Both the position numbers and the translations under genes were made by a program. Shown piece by piece: positions 7,539-16,033 of a DNA stretch of 64,000 nt. The notes beneath the pieces are model-generated. The model was not told the DNA's origin and searched no databases. It saw nothing but the letters and a program-made list of their open reading frames with translations. Location: contig JAUNLJ010000001.1 in assembly GCA_030532305.1 (NCBI GenBank), positions 42,946-106,945 on the forward strand, read 5' to 3'. Source of the stretch: Tissierellia bacterium. GTDB lineage: Bacteria > Bacillota > Clostridia > Tissierellales > Peptoniphilaceae. How positions within the stretch are numbered: position 1 is the first letter of the stretch; each line of letters starts with the position of its first letter.

Positions 7539-8522
7539 TTAAAGTAAAAGCATATTTCTTTGGGCCTGGGTCCAGCCAAAGGCGCCTCCTGTGTGGATAA
7601 AGAGGACGTCCTGGTGGGGTTGGTCTGGGTTTTTTAGAAGGTCTGTCACCAAACCATACATGGCCTTGCCTGTGTAGACCGGGTCTAGGATAATGCCGGT
7701 TTGACTGGCAAAGTCCCTAATAAATTCCAGCTCCTCGATCCGGCTCTTGGCATAGCCTAGGCCCTGGTAGCCGTCCCGTATCTTAATGGACTGGGGGTCC
7801 ACTAGGACCTGGGCCTCATCTAGCTGGCCCATGCCCTCTAAAATGGGGAGGAGCCTATTGTCCAGCTTGTCCTGGGCCTGGCCTGAAATATTGTAGGCCA
7901 ATAGGTCTCGGCCAGCATTAAACTTGGCGTTCCCGTAGACCAGGCCGGCATAGGTGCCAAAGGACCCGGCGGCCAGGGCAATCTTTTGGAAATGGAGGCC
8001 CATTTCCTCTTCCTGGGCCAAAATTTCTTCAAAGGCCCGGACATAGCCAAAGGACCCTAGGGGGTTGGACCCCCCTTCAGGAATAACTAGGACCTTTTTA
8101 TCTCCACTGGCCTCTATGTCCCTGGCCCAGTCTGCCATCATGGTCTCCCGGGCCTGGTCGTAGTCCTGGCCGGATACCATCCTCACTTCAGCTCCTGCCA
8201 GGACCTCAAAGAAGAGGTTGCCCTCTTTTTCTGGGGCCTCCTGGCCGGCTAAGAAGAGGTGGCAGTCCAGGCCCAGACGGGCACAGGCCATGGCCGTGGC
8301 CCGGGCGTGGTTGGACTGGATGGCCCCACAGGTAATGACGTCGGTGACCTGGTCCTTGAGGGCCTGCCAGAGGATATACTCTAGTTTTCTGACCTTGTTG
8401 CCAGAAAGGCCCAGGCCGGTCATGTCGTCCCGTTTAATATATAGGTTGACGGGGAGGTCTGCCTCAATAAACTGAATGGGTTCGATGGGTGTCGGTGTAT
8501 TTGCTAAAGATAGTCTTTTCAT
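7539..8522 (-). CDS. PLP-dependent D-cysteine desulfhydrase / ACC deaminase family protein
   Basis: A 327-residue fold-type II PLP enzyme. The Schiff-base lysine is Lys43 in Leu-Ser-Gly-Asn-Lys-Val-Arg-Lys, and a Gln-Ser-Asn-His block at 69-72 and a C-terminal Thr-Gly-Gly near 312 match the D-cysteine desulfhydrase/1-aminocyclopropane-1-carboxylate deaminase family. Such enzymes degrade D-cysteine to pyruvate, sulfide and ammonia, or act on other D-amino acids; the gut and oral relatives are usually labelled D-cysteine desulfhydrase. It lies 9 bp after the histidine phosphatase gene in the same direction, and a terminator follows. Which substrate applies is inferred, not shown. Confidence 0.85.
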   Translation of the reverse strand: MKRLSLANTPTPIEPIQFIEADLPVNLYIKRDDMTGLGLSGNKVRKLEYILWQALKDQVTDVITCGAIQSNHARATAMACARLGLDCHLFLAGQEAPEKEGNLFFEVLAGAEVRMVSGQDYDQARETMMADWARDIEASGDKKVLVIPEGGSNPLGSFGYVRAFEEILAQEEEMGLHFQKIALAAGSFGTYAGLVYGNAKFNAGRDLLAYNISGQAQDKLDNRLLPILEGMGQLDEAQVLVDPQSIKIRDGYQGLGYAKSRIEELEFIRDFASQTGIILDPVYTGKAMYGLVTDLLKNPDQPHQDVLFIHTGGAFGWTQAQRNMLLL

Positions 8523-8531
8523 GTGTTCACC

Positions 8532-9140
8532 TCAGTATGACTGTCCTTCTATAGCTTGGGCATGTTTCTTAATAAAGAAGTCTTTTCCCCGCCTCTGGAT
8601 ATGGGTGATGCCCAGCCCCCTAGACAGGGGCCGGTCCCAAAAAGCCTTAAGGGGCTTATTTTCTATCAGGTTGCAGATGGCTGCCACGCTGACCCCGTGG
8701 GCCACCACCAGGATCCTCTGTGCCTCCAGCTGCCGGACCTCCTCCATAAAGGACCCGATCCGGTCCATAAGGTCATGGTAGTCCTCTACCCCCTCCATAT
8801 GGTGGCGGTCTGGATGGTTAAAGTAGGTCGCTAGGGCCTGGGGGGCCTCCCTTTTCACCTCTTCAAAAAGTTTCCCCTCCCAGGGGCCCAGGGCCAGCTC
8901 CCTAAGCTCTGGCCGGACCTTAAGCTCTAGGTCCCGGCCCCTTAAAAAATATTTAGCTGTTTCTAAAGCCCGGCCCAGGTCTGAGGAAAAGATCTGGTCC
9001 AGGGGCAGGCTAGAAAAGTCCCGGGCCAGGGCCTGGGCCTCTTTTTTGCCCTGGTCCGTTAGGGGACTGTCCTTCCAGCCCTGGAGCCTTTCTTCCCGGT
9101 TCCAGGTGGTCTGGCCGTGGCGGATCAAATAAATATCCAA
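8532..9140 (-). CDS. Histidine phosphatase family protein
   Basis: A 202-residue member of the phosphoglycerate-mutase/acid-phosphatase superfamily. The phosphorylated histidine is His8 in Leu-Ile-Arg-His-Gly; a second His sits in Val-Ala-His-Gly-Val near residue 149, and a Glu in Leu-Arg-Glu-Leu serves as the likely acid. Length fits cobalamin alpha-ribazole phosphatase (CobC) or broad-specificity PhoE rather than glycolytic mutase. The window has a cobalamin importer, but it lies 27 kb away, so CobC function is only a possibility. It precedes the D-cysteine desulfhydrase-like gene by 9 bp. Confidence 0.85.
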   Translation of the reverse strand: MDIYLIRHGQTTWNREERLQGWKDSPLTDQGKKEAQALARDFSSLPLDQIFSSDLGRALETAKYFLRGRDLELKVRPELRELALGPWEGKLFEEVKREAPQALATYFNHPDRHHMEGVEDYHDLMDRIGSFMEEVRQLEAQRILVVAHGVSVAAICNLIENKPLKAFWDRPLSRGLGITHIQRRGKDFFIKKHAQAIEGQSY

Positions 9141-9193
9141 AGGCTAACTCCCTTCTTCATCCTATTTTATCAGAAGTCCCCTGGTTTTCCAAA

Positions 9194-12100
9194 CTAGGCC
9201 AAACGGACCAGGTCAATCTTGGTGTCATAGCCATTTAAGGAGAGGGTCTCTGTATCTAGGCTCTTGGCCTCCATGGTCCGGGCCAGGGTTTCACCCATAA
9301 TGGCCTCCTGGTACCTGGCTAGGGCCTTTTCTACCCGGGGGTCTGTCTCGTAGTAGATTTCAATATGGTCCATGACCTCAAAGTCCTTGGCCCGGCGCAT
9401 TTGTTGGACCTTGGAGATAAATTCCCTAGCAAAGCCTTCGTCAAGAAGGTCCTCGTCTAGCTTGGTTTCTAGGATCACAAAGATATTGTTTTCTGTGGCC
9501 ACATCAAAGCCTTCCTTGGCGGTGATGTTGACCAGGACATAGTCCCGCTTAATGGGGGTGGCTTCGCCCTTAAGGTCTAGGACCACTTCCCCATCTCTTT
9601 CCAGGGCCTCCATAAAGTCCTTGGCAGAGGTTTCTTTAAGGTACTTGCCAAAGTCTTGGACCTTGGGTCCTAAAATAGACCCGGCCTCCTTAAAGTTGGG
9701 TTTTAAGCTATAGTCCATAAAGCCACTTAGGTCCTCTTCAAAGGCCACATCCTTGACATTAAGCTCTTCCTTAATAAGGGAGGTCAAGTCCCCAATGGTG
9801 TCTTTAAACTTCCCGTCCACAATGACATAGGCCAGGGGTTGACGAACCTTAATTTGGGCATTTTCCCGGCTAGACCGGCCTAGGGATACAATGGTCCGAA
9901 CCAGGTCCATCTTGTCCTCTAGGTCCTGGTTAATCCGGCTAGGATCGGCCTTGGGATAGTCTGTTAGGTGGATACTTTCTCCCCCATCTAGGCTAAGGTA
10001 GAATTCCTCGGCAATAAAGGGGGCAAAGGGGGCCACCAGCTTGGAAACCCCTAGAAGGACCTGGTGGGTTACCTTAAAGACGGCCTTTTGGTTTTCGTCT
10101 CCTTCTGTAGACCAGAACCGCCGGCGGTTTCTCCGGATATACCAGTTGGAGAAGTCTTCTATCACAAAGTCTTCAATCTCCCTAACCACATGGGTTAGTT
10201 CGTGGACTTCCATCTTTTCAGTGACACTCTTTACCAGGGAGTGGTAGCGGCTAAGTAGCCAGTGGTCAATTTCTTCTAGGTCTCCATCTGCCACGTCATA
10301 TTCCCTGGGGTCCAGCCCAGAGATGTTGGCATACATGGTAAAGAAGTTGTGGATGTTTCTAAAGGACCGGAAGAACCGGCTGATGGTTTCCTTAAGGCCC
10401 TCTTCATCAAAACGGGTGGGGATCCATGGGGGGCTTACGCCCATGAGGTACCAACGGACCGCGTCAGCCCCATACTTGTCAAAAAGCTCCATGGGGGCCA
10501 CGGTGTTGCCCCGGCTCTTGGACATCTTCTTGCCGTCCTTGTCTAGGATGAGGTCATTAACCAAAACAGACTTGTAGGGGCTCTTGCCGGTGATCATGGT
10601 GGAGATGGCGATCAAGGAGTAGAACCAGCCCCGGGTTTGGTCTATCCCTTCGTTGATAAAGTCTGCTGGGAATCTTTCCTCAAAAAGATCCTTGTTTTCA
10701 AAGGGATAGTGCCACTGGGCAAAGGGCATGGACCCAGAGTCAAACCAGACGTCTATTACATCAGGCACCCGGCTCATGTGGCCACCACATTCACATTCTA
10801 GGTGGACATGGTCCACATAGGGCCTGTGGAGTTCGATACTCTCATCTATATCTTCTAGGGCCTCTTTAGCTAGTTGGGCCCTAGACCCAATGGACCGGGT
10901 CTTGCCACAGTCTTCACACCGCCAAATATTAAGGGGCGTTCCCCAATACCTGGACCGAGATAGGGACCAGTCCTTGAGGTTTTCTAACCAGTTGCCAAAG
11001 CGTTTTTCTCCCACATAGTCCGGATACCACTTGACCTCTTGGTTGTTTTTAACCATTTGGTCCCGGTGCTTGGTCACCTCAATATACCAGGAGGGGTGGG
11101 CATAGTAGATAAGGGGGGTGTCACACCGCCAGCAGTGGGGGTAGTTGTGGACGATGGTCTCCTTGGAAAAGACCAGGTCATGGGCCTTCATGTAGTCAAT
11201 GATGTCTTCATTGGTATCATGGACCAGCCTTCCCTTCCAGGGGGTCTCTGTAAACTTCCCTTCTGAATCCACAGGACGGACAAAGTCCAAACCGTACCTT
11301 TGGCCGGTGTTGTAGTCCTCTTCCCCAAAGGCGGGAGCCGTATGGACAATGCCAGTCCCGTCTTCTGTGGTAACATAGTCGGCTAAGACCAGCTTAAAGG
11401 ACTTGTCCGGGTCTAGGTCTATAAAGGGGAGGATCTGCTCATAGGACCAGCCCTCCATGTCCCTACCCTTGATGGTGGAGACCACTTCATAGGCCCCCTT
11501 GTCTCCCAGGACCTTCTTTTCTAGGGCCTGGGCCAGGTAGTAAAACCGGCCGTCTTCGTGCTTGACCTTGATATAGTCCACCTCAGGATGGACAGCTAGA
11601 CCCACATTAGAGGGCACGGTCCAGGGGGTGGTGGTCCAGGCCAAGAAGTAGGTGTTTTCTTCTTCCTTGGACTTAAACCGCATGGTGATGGTGGGGGTCT
11701 TGTCCTCTTGGTAACCCTGGGCTACCTCATGGGAGGCAAGACCAGTCCCACACCGGGGGCAGTAGGGCAGGATCTTGTGGCCTTCATAGATGAGGCCCTT
11801 TTGGTTAAGCTGGTCTAGGATCCACCAGACACTTTCTATATAGTCGTTGTCTAGGGTAATATAGGGATCGTCCATATCGATCATATAGGCCATCCGCTCG
11901 GTCATCTTCCGCCATTCCTTTTCAAAGATAAAGACGGACTCCCGGCACTTCTTGTTAAAGGCTTCTACCCCATAGGCCTCAATGTCCTGCTTGTTCTTTA
12001 GGCCCAGTTCCTTTTCCACCTGGATCTCTACAGGCAGACCGTGGGTATCCCAACCGGCCTTTCTGGGCACCCGGTAGCCCTGCATGGTCTTGTAGCGGCA

Positions 12101-12307
12101 GGTTAAATCCTTAAGGGTCCTAGCCATAACATGGTGGATGCCTGGCCGGCCATTGGCTGTGGGGGGGCCTTCATAAAAGTTAAAGTTGGGCCGGCCCTCC
12201 CTAACTTCCACAGACCTTTTTAAGAGGTCCATCTCCTTCCATTTTTTGGCAATTTCCTCTTCCCTCTGGCTTACAGGCGCCTTAGAAAGAGTTTTAAACT
12301 TGTCCAT
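9194..12307 (-). CDS. ileS: Isoleucyl-tRNA synthetase, long (type 2) form
   Basis: Charges tRNA-Ile. The 1037-residue protein is a class I synthetase: the HIGH-type motif is present as Gly-Ile-His-His (56-59) after Pro-Pro-Thr-Ala-Asn-Gly, the editing (CP1) domain lies in the middle, and Lys-Met-Ser-Lys-Ser is at 594-598. A Gly-Trp-Asp-Thr-His-Gly-Leu-Pro-Val-Glu block, the length over 1000 residues and the tRNA-anticodon C-terminus fit the eukaryote-like type 2 enzymes, which are often mupirocin tolerant. I used the ATG at 12307 (AAGGAG 9 nt upstream) rather than a TTG at 12328. It is preceded by an isoleucine T-box. Confidence 0.95.
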   Translation of the reverse strand: MDKFKTLSKAPVSQREEEIAKKWKEMDLLKRSVEVREGRPNFNFYEGPPTANGRPGIHHVMARTLKDLTCRYKTMQGYRVPRKAGWDTHGLPVEIQVEKELGLKNKQDIEAYGVEAFNKKCRESVFIFEKEWRKMTERMAYMIDMDDPYITLDNDYIESVWWILDQLNQKGLIYEGHKILPYCPRCGTGLASHEVAQGYQEDKTPTITMRFKSKEEENTYFLAWTTTPWTVPSNVGLAVHPEVDYIKVKHEDGRFYYLAQALEKKVLGDKGAYEVVSTIKGRDMEGWSYEQILPFIDLDPDKSFKLVLADYVTTEDGTGIVHTAPAFGEEDYNTGQRYGLDFVRPVDSEGKFTETPWKGRLVHDTNEDIIDYMKAHDLVFSKETIVHNYPHCWRCDTPLIYYAHPSWYIEVTKHRDQMVKNNQEVKWYPDYVGEKRFGNWLENLKDWSLSRSRYWGTPLNIWRCEDCGKTRSIGSRAQLAKEALEDIDESIELHRPYVDHVHLECECGGHMSRVPDVIDVWFDSGSMPFAQWHYPFENKDLFEERFPADFINEGIDQTRGWFYSLIAISTMITGKSPYKSVLVNDLILDKDGKKMSKSRGNTVAPMELFDKYGADAVRWYLMGVSPPWIPTRFDEEGLKETISRFFRSFRNIHNFFTMYANISGLDPREYDVADGDLEEIDHWLLSRYHSLVKSVTEKMEVHELTHVVREIEDFVIEDFSNWYIRRNRRRFWSTEGDENQKAVFKVTHQVLLGVSKLVAPFAPFIAEEFYLSLDGGESIHLTDYPKADPSRINQDLEDKMDLVRTIVSLGRSSRENAQIKVRQPLAYVIVDGKFKDTIGDLTSLIKEELNVKDVAFEEDLSGFMDYSLKPNFKEAGSILGPKVQDFGKYLKETSAKDFMEALERDGEVVLDLKGEATPIKRDYVLVNITAKEGFDVATENNIFVILETKLDEDLLDEGFAREFISKVQQMRRAKDFEVMDHIEIYYETDPRVEKALARYQEAIMGETLARTMEAKSLDTETLSLNGYDTKIDLVRLA

Positions 12308-12338
12308 CTTCATCTTCTCCTTTCTCAATTTTGCCTAT

Positions 12339-12535
12339 AAAAAATCCCTTCGTTTAAAACGAAGGGACGAAATTTTCCGCGGTACCACCCTAATTATAGT
12401 TACCTATCACTTAAAAGCTTCCTTATCGCAGAAAACACGCTAAATATTTTTTTAGAAGTGATCCGAGTTAATCCTTGTCATGGCTTCCACCACCGCCATG
12501 TCTCTGGAACAGGGGGCCTAACTCCGTCTTCTTAC
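12339..12535 (-). promoter_or_regulatory. T-box leader of ileS (specifier ATC, isoleucine)
   Basis: The minus strand carries AGGGTGGTACCGCG (12391-12378), the T-box antiterminator core, followed by a GAAGGG/CCCTTC terminator hairpin and six T (12367-12339). Stem I has lower helix AGAAG/CTTCT, upper helix GAGTTA/TAACTC, and between them on the 3' side GGATCA; ATC at 12462-12460 is in the specifier position, followed by A. That is an isoleucine codon, matching the gene. Uncharged tRNA-Ile would stabilise the antiterminator and allow ileS transcription. The element starts right at the stop of the Rrf2 gene. Confidence 0.93.
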
Positions 12536-12946
12536 TTAGAATAAATCTGTTATTTTTGAATCCTCAAATAGCTTAATAATCTCATATTGAATGTCTGCTA
12601 GCTTGCGGTGAACATTACACCGGCCATAGTTCCCATCCTGGTTACGACTGCAATAGCTGTCATCGGCGTAAAGACACCGATTAATTTCAATAGGGCCATC
12701 TACAGCCAAGATAATATCATAGAGGGAAATCTCTTCCTTAGGCCGCTTTAAATAATAGCCCCCACGAGCTCCTCTTTTGGCATCCGTCAACCCAGCCTGG
12801 TTTAGCTTCCTTAAAATCCGAAGGGTAAAGCGATCGGGAATGTGCATTTCTTCGGCAATAGTAGGCGCGCCAACCACATCTTTGTCACTAGTAGATAAGT
12901 AGCCTATAATTCGAAAGGCATAATCTATTTCCTGAGTTAGTCTCAT
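12536..12946 (-). CDS. Rrf2-family regulator with a likely Fe-S site
   Basis: A 136-residue winged-helix regulator: residues 1-80 form the Rrf2 DNA-binding domain (Arg-Gly-Gly-Tyr wing near 61-64). Cys91, Cys99, Cys110 and His113 follow, with the last pair spaced Cys-x2-His as in IscR's Cys104/His107, which suggests a [2Fe-2S] cluster sensor. Spacing between the cysteines (7 and 10 residues) is wider than in IscR. The ATG at 12946 has GGAGG 9 nt before it; a longer frame would start inside the promoter. No isc/suf genes are nearby. Its target is unknown; the ribosome site nearly touches the -10 box, so the 5' leader is extremely short. Confidence 0.85.
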   Translation of the reverse strand: MRLTQEIDYAFRIIGYLSTSDKDVVGAPTIAEEMHIPDRFTLRILRKLNQAGLTDAKRGARGGYYLKRPKEEISLYDIILAVDGPIEINRCLYADDSYCSRNQDGNYGRCNVHRKLADIQYEIIKLFEDSKITDLF

Positions 12947-12962
12947 ATTTATCACCCTCCAT

Positions 12963-12991
12963 ATTATAGCAAGTAAATTCACTTTTGTAAA
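12963..12991 (-). promoter_or_regulatory. Promoter of the Rrf2 gene
   Basis: Minus-strand TTTACA (12991-12986) and TATAAT (12968-12963) with a 17-bp spacer. The start codon is only 16 nt beyond the -10 box. Confidence 0.7.
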
Positions 12992-13170
12992 TCATCTTCA
13001 ATAAAGACAAGGTCTTTAAAGACCCTAAATAAGGCCTTTTTAGGCTTCTTTGCTCGCTTGCTTAGAAAGTTTCTAAAAACCAGCTATAAAGTATATCTTT
13101 CTCAGGATTATCGTTTATTTTACCATAAGCCCCCTAAAAATAACAAGCCCCCTGTCTCATTTTATAGACC

Positions 13171-13200
13171 AAAAAAGAGGCCAGTTTCCTGGCCTCTTTC
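13171..13200 (-). terminator. Terminator after the XRE-membrane gene
   Basis: Minus-strand hairpin GAGGCCAG/CTGGCCTC followed by six T, beginning 19 bp past the stop at 13219. Confidence 0.85.
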
Positions 13201-13218
13201 CTAGGCTGATTTTTAGGC

Positions 13219-14184
13219 TTAGTGCCTTCTTCCATAAACCATTTCTAGAACCAGATAGAGGACCCCATTTAGGACCCCGGCCACAGGCCATATAATCCAG
13301 CTTATCTCCCAGTTCATGGCGGTGAAGCTGTAGGCCAGGTAGACGGCGGTCACCAGGAGCCAGTAGATCCCAATCAGGGGGCCTACCTTCTTATTAAAGC
13401 GTTTTTTGTGGGGCTGGTAGTCATCTTCTTGAAGGAGCTTGGTATAGGTCCCGTTAACAAGACCGGCACTGACAAAGAAATAAACCCCACAGCCAGCCAG
13501 GGCAAAGGCCAGGCCAAGGAGGATATTTTCTCTTATCCCCAGGACCATAGACAGGGGCTCTACCATCATAAAACTAATCAGGGTCAAGATGGACAGGACC
13601 ACCCCTATAATAATAGAGCTCACATATTTTCCCTTAAAGGCCTGTCTTTTCTCCTTAACCATCCCATCCACCCCATAGGCGGTTTCAAAGGGCTCTTCGC
13701 TAAGCCATTCAAATTCCTTTAGCCGGTAGTGGGTTAGAAGGAAGAGAACCACGCCACCAACCACCATAAGGCCACTTATAAGATAGGATAGGCCTTCTCC
13801 TAGGGGGTGGCCCAGGTCGTCCCCTAAGATAAGAGGAATCACGGCCAAAACACATAGCCAGACCCCAAAGGCCAAGGGTTTGGCACTGGCAGACCGGGCC
13901 TCTATAAAGCGGTTGGCCTCCTCCATAGATAGCTTGATCAGGGGGCTAACCGGGTCCCCTTCCCCTTCTGGGGCCTCTTCTATTTCCAGCTCATCCTTTA
14001 TAAGATAGTCTGTACTCACCTCAAAGAGCTCACTCATGGCCAAAATCTTTTTTAAGTCCGGGGTGCTTTGGGCACTTTCCCATTTTGAAATGGCCTGGCG
14101 GCTGACCCCTAATTTTTCTGCCAGCTCTTCTTGGGACCAGTGGTTCTTTTTTCTTAGTTCCATAATTTTATCTGCTAAGATCAT
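13219..14184 (-). CDS. XRE-family HTH protein with six membrane segments
   Basis: A 321-residue protein. Residues 1-62 are a Cro/C1-type helix-turn-helix (Gln-Glu-Glu-Leu-Ala-Glu-Lys-Leu, then Ser-Arg-Gln-Ala-Ile-Ser-Lys-Trp-Glu). From about residue 104 there are six hydrophobic segments, in three pairs, so a DNA-binding head is tethered to the membrane. Similar HTH plus DUF/membrane proteins in Bacillota often respond to membrane or antibiotic stress. I took the second of two adjacent ATGs (14184) because GGAGG is then 5 nt away instead of 2. It is a single-gene unit with its own terminator. Its regulon cannot be read from the sequence. Confidence 0.85.
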   Translation of the reverse strand: MILADKIMELRKKNHWSQEELAEKLGVSRQAISKWESAQSTPDLKKILAMSELFEVSTDYLIKDELEIEEAPEGEGDPVSPLIKLSMEEANRFIEARSASAKPLAFGVWLCVLAVIPLILGDDLGHPLGEGLSYLISGLMVVGGVVLFLLTHYRLKEFEWLSEEPFETAYGVDGMVKEKRQAFKGKYVSSIIIGVVLSILTLISFMMVEPLSMVLGIRENILLGLAFALAGCGVYFFVSAGLVNGTYTKLLQEDDYQPHKKRFNKKVGPLIGIYWLLVTAVYLAYSFTAMNWEISWIIWPVAGVLNGVLYLVLEMVYGRRH

Positions 14185-14187
14185 CAT

Positions 14188-14550
14188 ATCCTCCTTTATG
14201 ATTTACTCTTTTGGCTTAAGCTTTCTATCACTTTCTATGGCCTTATTCTAGGTGAAAATTGGGTGGCATACTAGCAATCCTGGCTTGAACTTTGACAACC
14301 CCCAGTTGCAATGGCTTAAAATAGCCAAAGTTTGCCCCAGGCCCAGGGGAATAAAAAAGGGGCCAAAGGCTTTTTTAGGTCTGTTTTTAAGAGGAGAGGG
14401 GTTTTTTATTCTTTTTTAAGCCTCTGGTAAGAGCTTTTTTCCATAAAAAGCAGGGGGGATTTTTCCCTGTAAGGCTCTCCTTCCAGCTGGATCCCTTCCC
14501 ATTTTCTTTTTTTCCACCCAGCTGGGGGCTCCTAGTCTTTTTAGGTGCAT
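14188..14550. other. Gene-free stretch between the XRE and COG4091-like genes
   Basis: No convincing coding frame, promoter pair or RNA family is seen. It contains several runs of T/A and two imperfect GC-rich hairpins around 14325-14370 (GCCCCAGGCCCAGGGG region) without a clear T tract at the right distance. Only the upstream ribosome site of the XRE gene (GGAGG at 14190-14194) is assigned. Confidence 0.5.
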
Positions 14551-14583
14551 AAAAAATCGGTATGGATCTTCATACCGATTTTA
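14551..14583 (-). terminator. Terminator after the COG4091-like gene
   Basis: Perfect 11-bp stem AAAATCGGTAT and complement around GAAGATCC, followed by T residues on the minus strand, 21 bp past the stop. Confidence 0.85.
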
Positions 14584-14604
14584 CAACTTGAATATGGTCT
14601 TAAC

Positions 14605-15864
14605 CTACTTCTTAAAGTAAAGTTCTTGTAAAAAAGTGTTTTCTCCCAGGTCCACCTGGTCCATGTGGATGGCCTGGCCCTTTTTTATGGGGACCCTGGC
14701 CCGGGTGCTGGCTTGGATAAGACTAATGGGTAGGAGGTCTTCTTCCTGGGCCACAGAGGCCTTTTCCAGCTGGCCATAGACAGTTTTTGACCCAATCCCC
14801 TCTAGGGCCTCCCCGGCCCCAATATCCCGCTTGGCTATGGCCACGGTCTGGGCCACTATCTGGCCAGAATGGCTAATGGTCTCTTCCTGCCTTAGGACGG
14901 CCTTGGCAATGGAGATGGGGGCCTCCAAACTAGTCAGGTGGTAGGGCCTGTAGAGGATATAGTTGGGCCCCGGCCCCATACTTAGGTAGGCCATTTCCTC
15001 CTGGACCTTCTTAGAATCAGAGTGGACCAGGGCAAAGACTCCAGGGGCAATGCCATGGACATATTCCAAGACCCCATAGGTCTTTAGGGGGCCTCCCTCC
15101 TCCTCTAGGGTCAGGCTATCTTTTAGGCTGTCCACTTTGGCATGGATCCCATGACAGCCCCTGACATCGGGGACAAAACCTGTGGCATTGGCCACCACAT
15201 TGAGCTCCAGCATGGTGTTGGTGGCATCTACAAAGGAGGTCAGCATCCGGGGGCTAACCCCCTTCTTTTGGGCCTCTTCCTTAAGACTTTCTGGGGTGGC
15301 CTCCACATGGAGGGGGTTATTTTTCCCCTTACCCAGGGCCAAGACCTCCAGGCCTATAAAGTCAGCAAAGTCGTAAAGCTCCATAATGGCAGAGGGCTCG
15401 TCTCCTGCAGCCAGGGTATAGCAAAGCCCCCGGTCCCGGGCCAGGGCCTGGAGCTTGTGGCCCACTAAAACGTCACACTCCACATTAAAGCTCACCACAT
15501 GCTTCTTATTTTCTAGCCCTCTAAAGGCAATCTCTGCCCCGGCTTGGGGGTTGCCGGTGCAATCCACCAGGCAGTGGATTCCTTCTAGGCTCCAGGCCAG
15601 GCTGGTATTTTCTGTAATGGCCAGCTGGCCCTGGTCAAAGGCCCTTCTGGCCCCCCTCTGGTCATGGACCACTTGGTAGTCCTTTATGTCCTGGGTCTGG
15701 CAAAGTGATTTTATTTTATCTATATGTCTACTGGCCACCAGGGCGACTTTTATATGGTCTAGTTTTTCTAGGCCGGCTAAAAGGTAGGACCCCATAAGGC
15801 CCGCCCCAATAATAGCAATATAAATAGGACCCTGGTCCCGTAGTTCTTCTTTGAGTCTAGTCAT
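14605..15864 (-). CDS. NAD(P)-dependent oxidoreductase with C-terminal SAF domain (COG4091-like)
   Basis: A 419-residue protein. The N-terminus is a Rossmann fold with Ile-Gly-Ala-Gly-Leu-Met-Gly (about 21-27), resembling homoserine dehydrogenase, and the C-terminus (about 335-400) looks like the SAF fold found in antifreeze proteins and sugar-acid enzymes. This layout is that of the 'predicted homoserine dehydrogenase' group COG4091, whose members act on sugar acids or related intermediates; the substrate here is unknown. The ATG at 15864 has GGAGG 4 nt upstream and lies just downstream of a good promoter, which rules out the longer frame. It is divergent from the M16 peptidase gene. Confidence 0.8.
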   Translation of the reverse strand: MTRLKEELRDQGPIYIAIIGAGLMGSYLLAGLEKLDHIKVALVASRHIDKIKSLCQTQDIKDYQVVHDQRGARRAFDQGQLAITENTSLAWSLEGIHCLVDCTGNPQAGAEIAFRGLENKKHVVSFNVECDVLVGHKLQALARDRGLCYTLAAGDEPSAIMELYDFADFIGLEVLALGKGKNNPLHVEATPESLKEEAQKKGVSPRMLTSFVDATNTMLELNVVANATGFVPDVRGCHGIHAKVDSLKDSLTLEEEGGPLKTYGVLEYVHGIAPGVFALVHSDSKKVQEEMAYLSMGPGPNYILYRPYHLTSLEAPISIAKAVLRQEETISHSGQIVAQTVAIAKRDIGAGEALEGIGSKTVYGQLEKASVAQEEDLLPISLIQASTRARVPIKKGQAIHMDQVDLGENTFLQELYFKK

Positions 15865-15888
15865 AAGACCTCCATTTCTATTCTTCAA

Positions 15889-15917
15889 ATTATAGCACAG
15901 CAAATTCTTACTGACAA
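15889..15917 (-). promoter_or_regulatory. Promoter of the COG4091-like gene
   Basis: Minus-strand TTGTCA (15917-15912) and TATAAT (15894-15889) separated by 17 bp; start codon about 25 nt beyond the -10 box. Confidence 0.75.
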
Positions 15918-16033
15918 TTCTTTCAAGCCTATTTACTTGGGTATAATATGTTATAATAAGGCAACATATTAAGAAAAAACAAAATCTTTTTACGCGACCA
16001 TACCAGGCGTTTTTTTGATAAGGAGGATTTTTT

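Noticed and set aside
14270-14400. Possible small RNA or attenuator hairpins in the XRE/COG4091 spacer
   Set aside because: Hairpins are imperfect, with no promoter or clear T tract in the right place.
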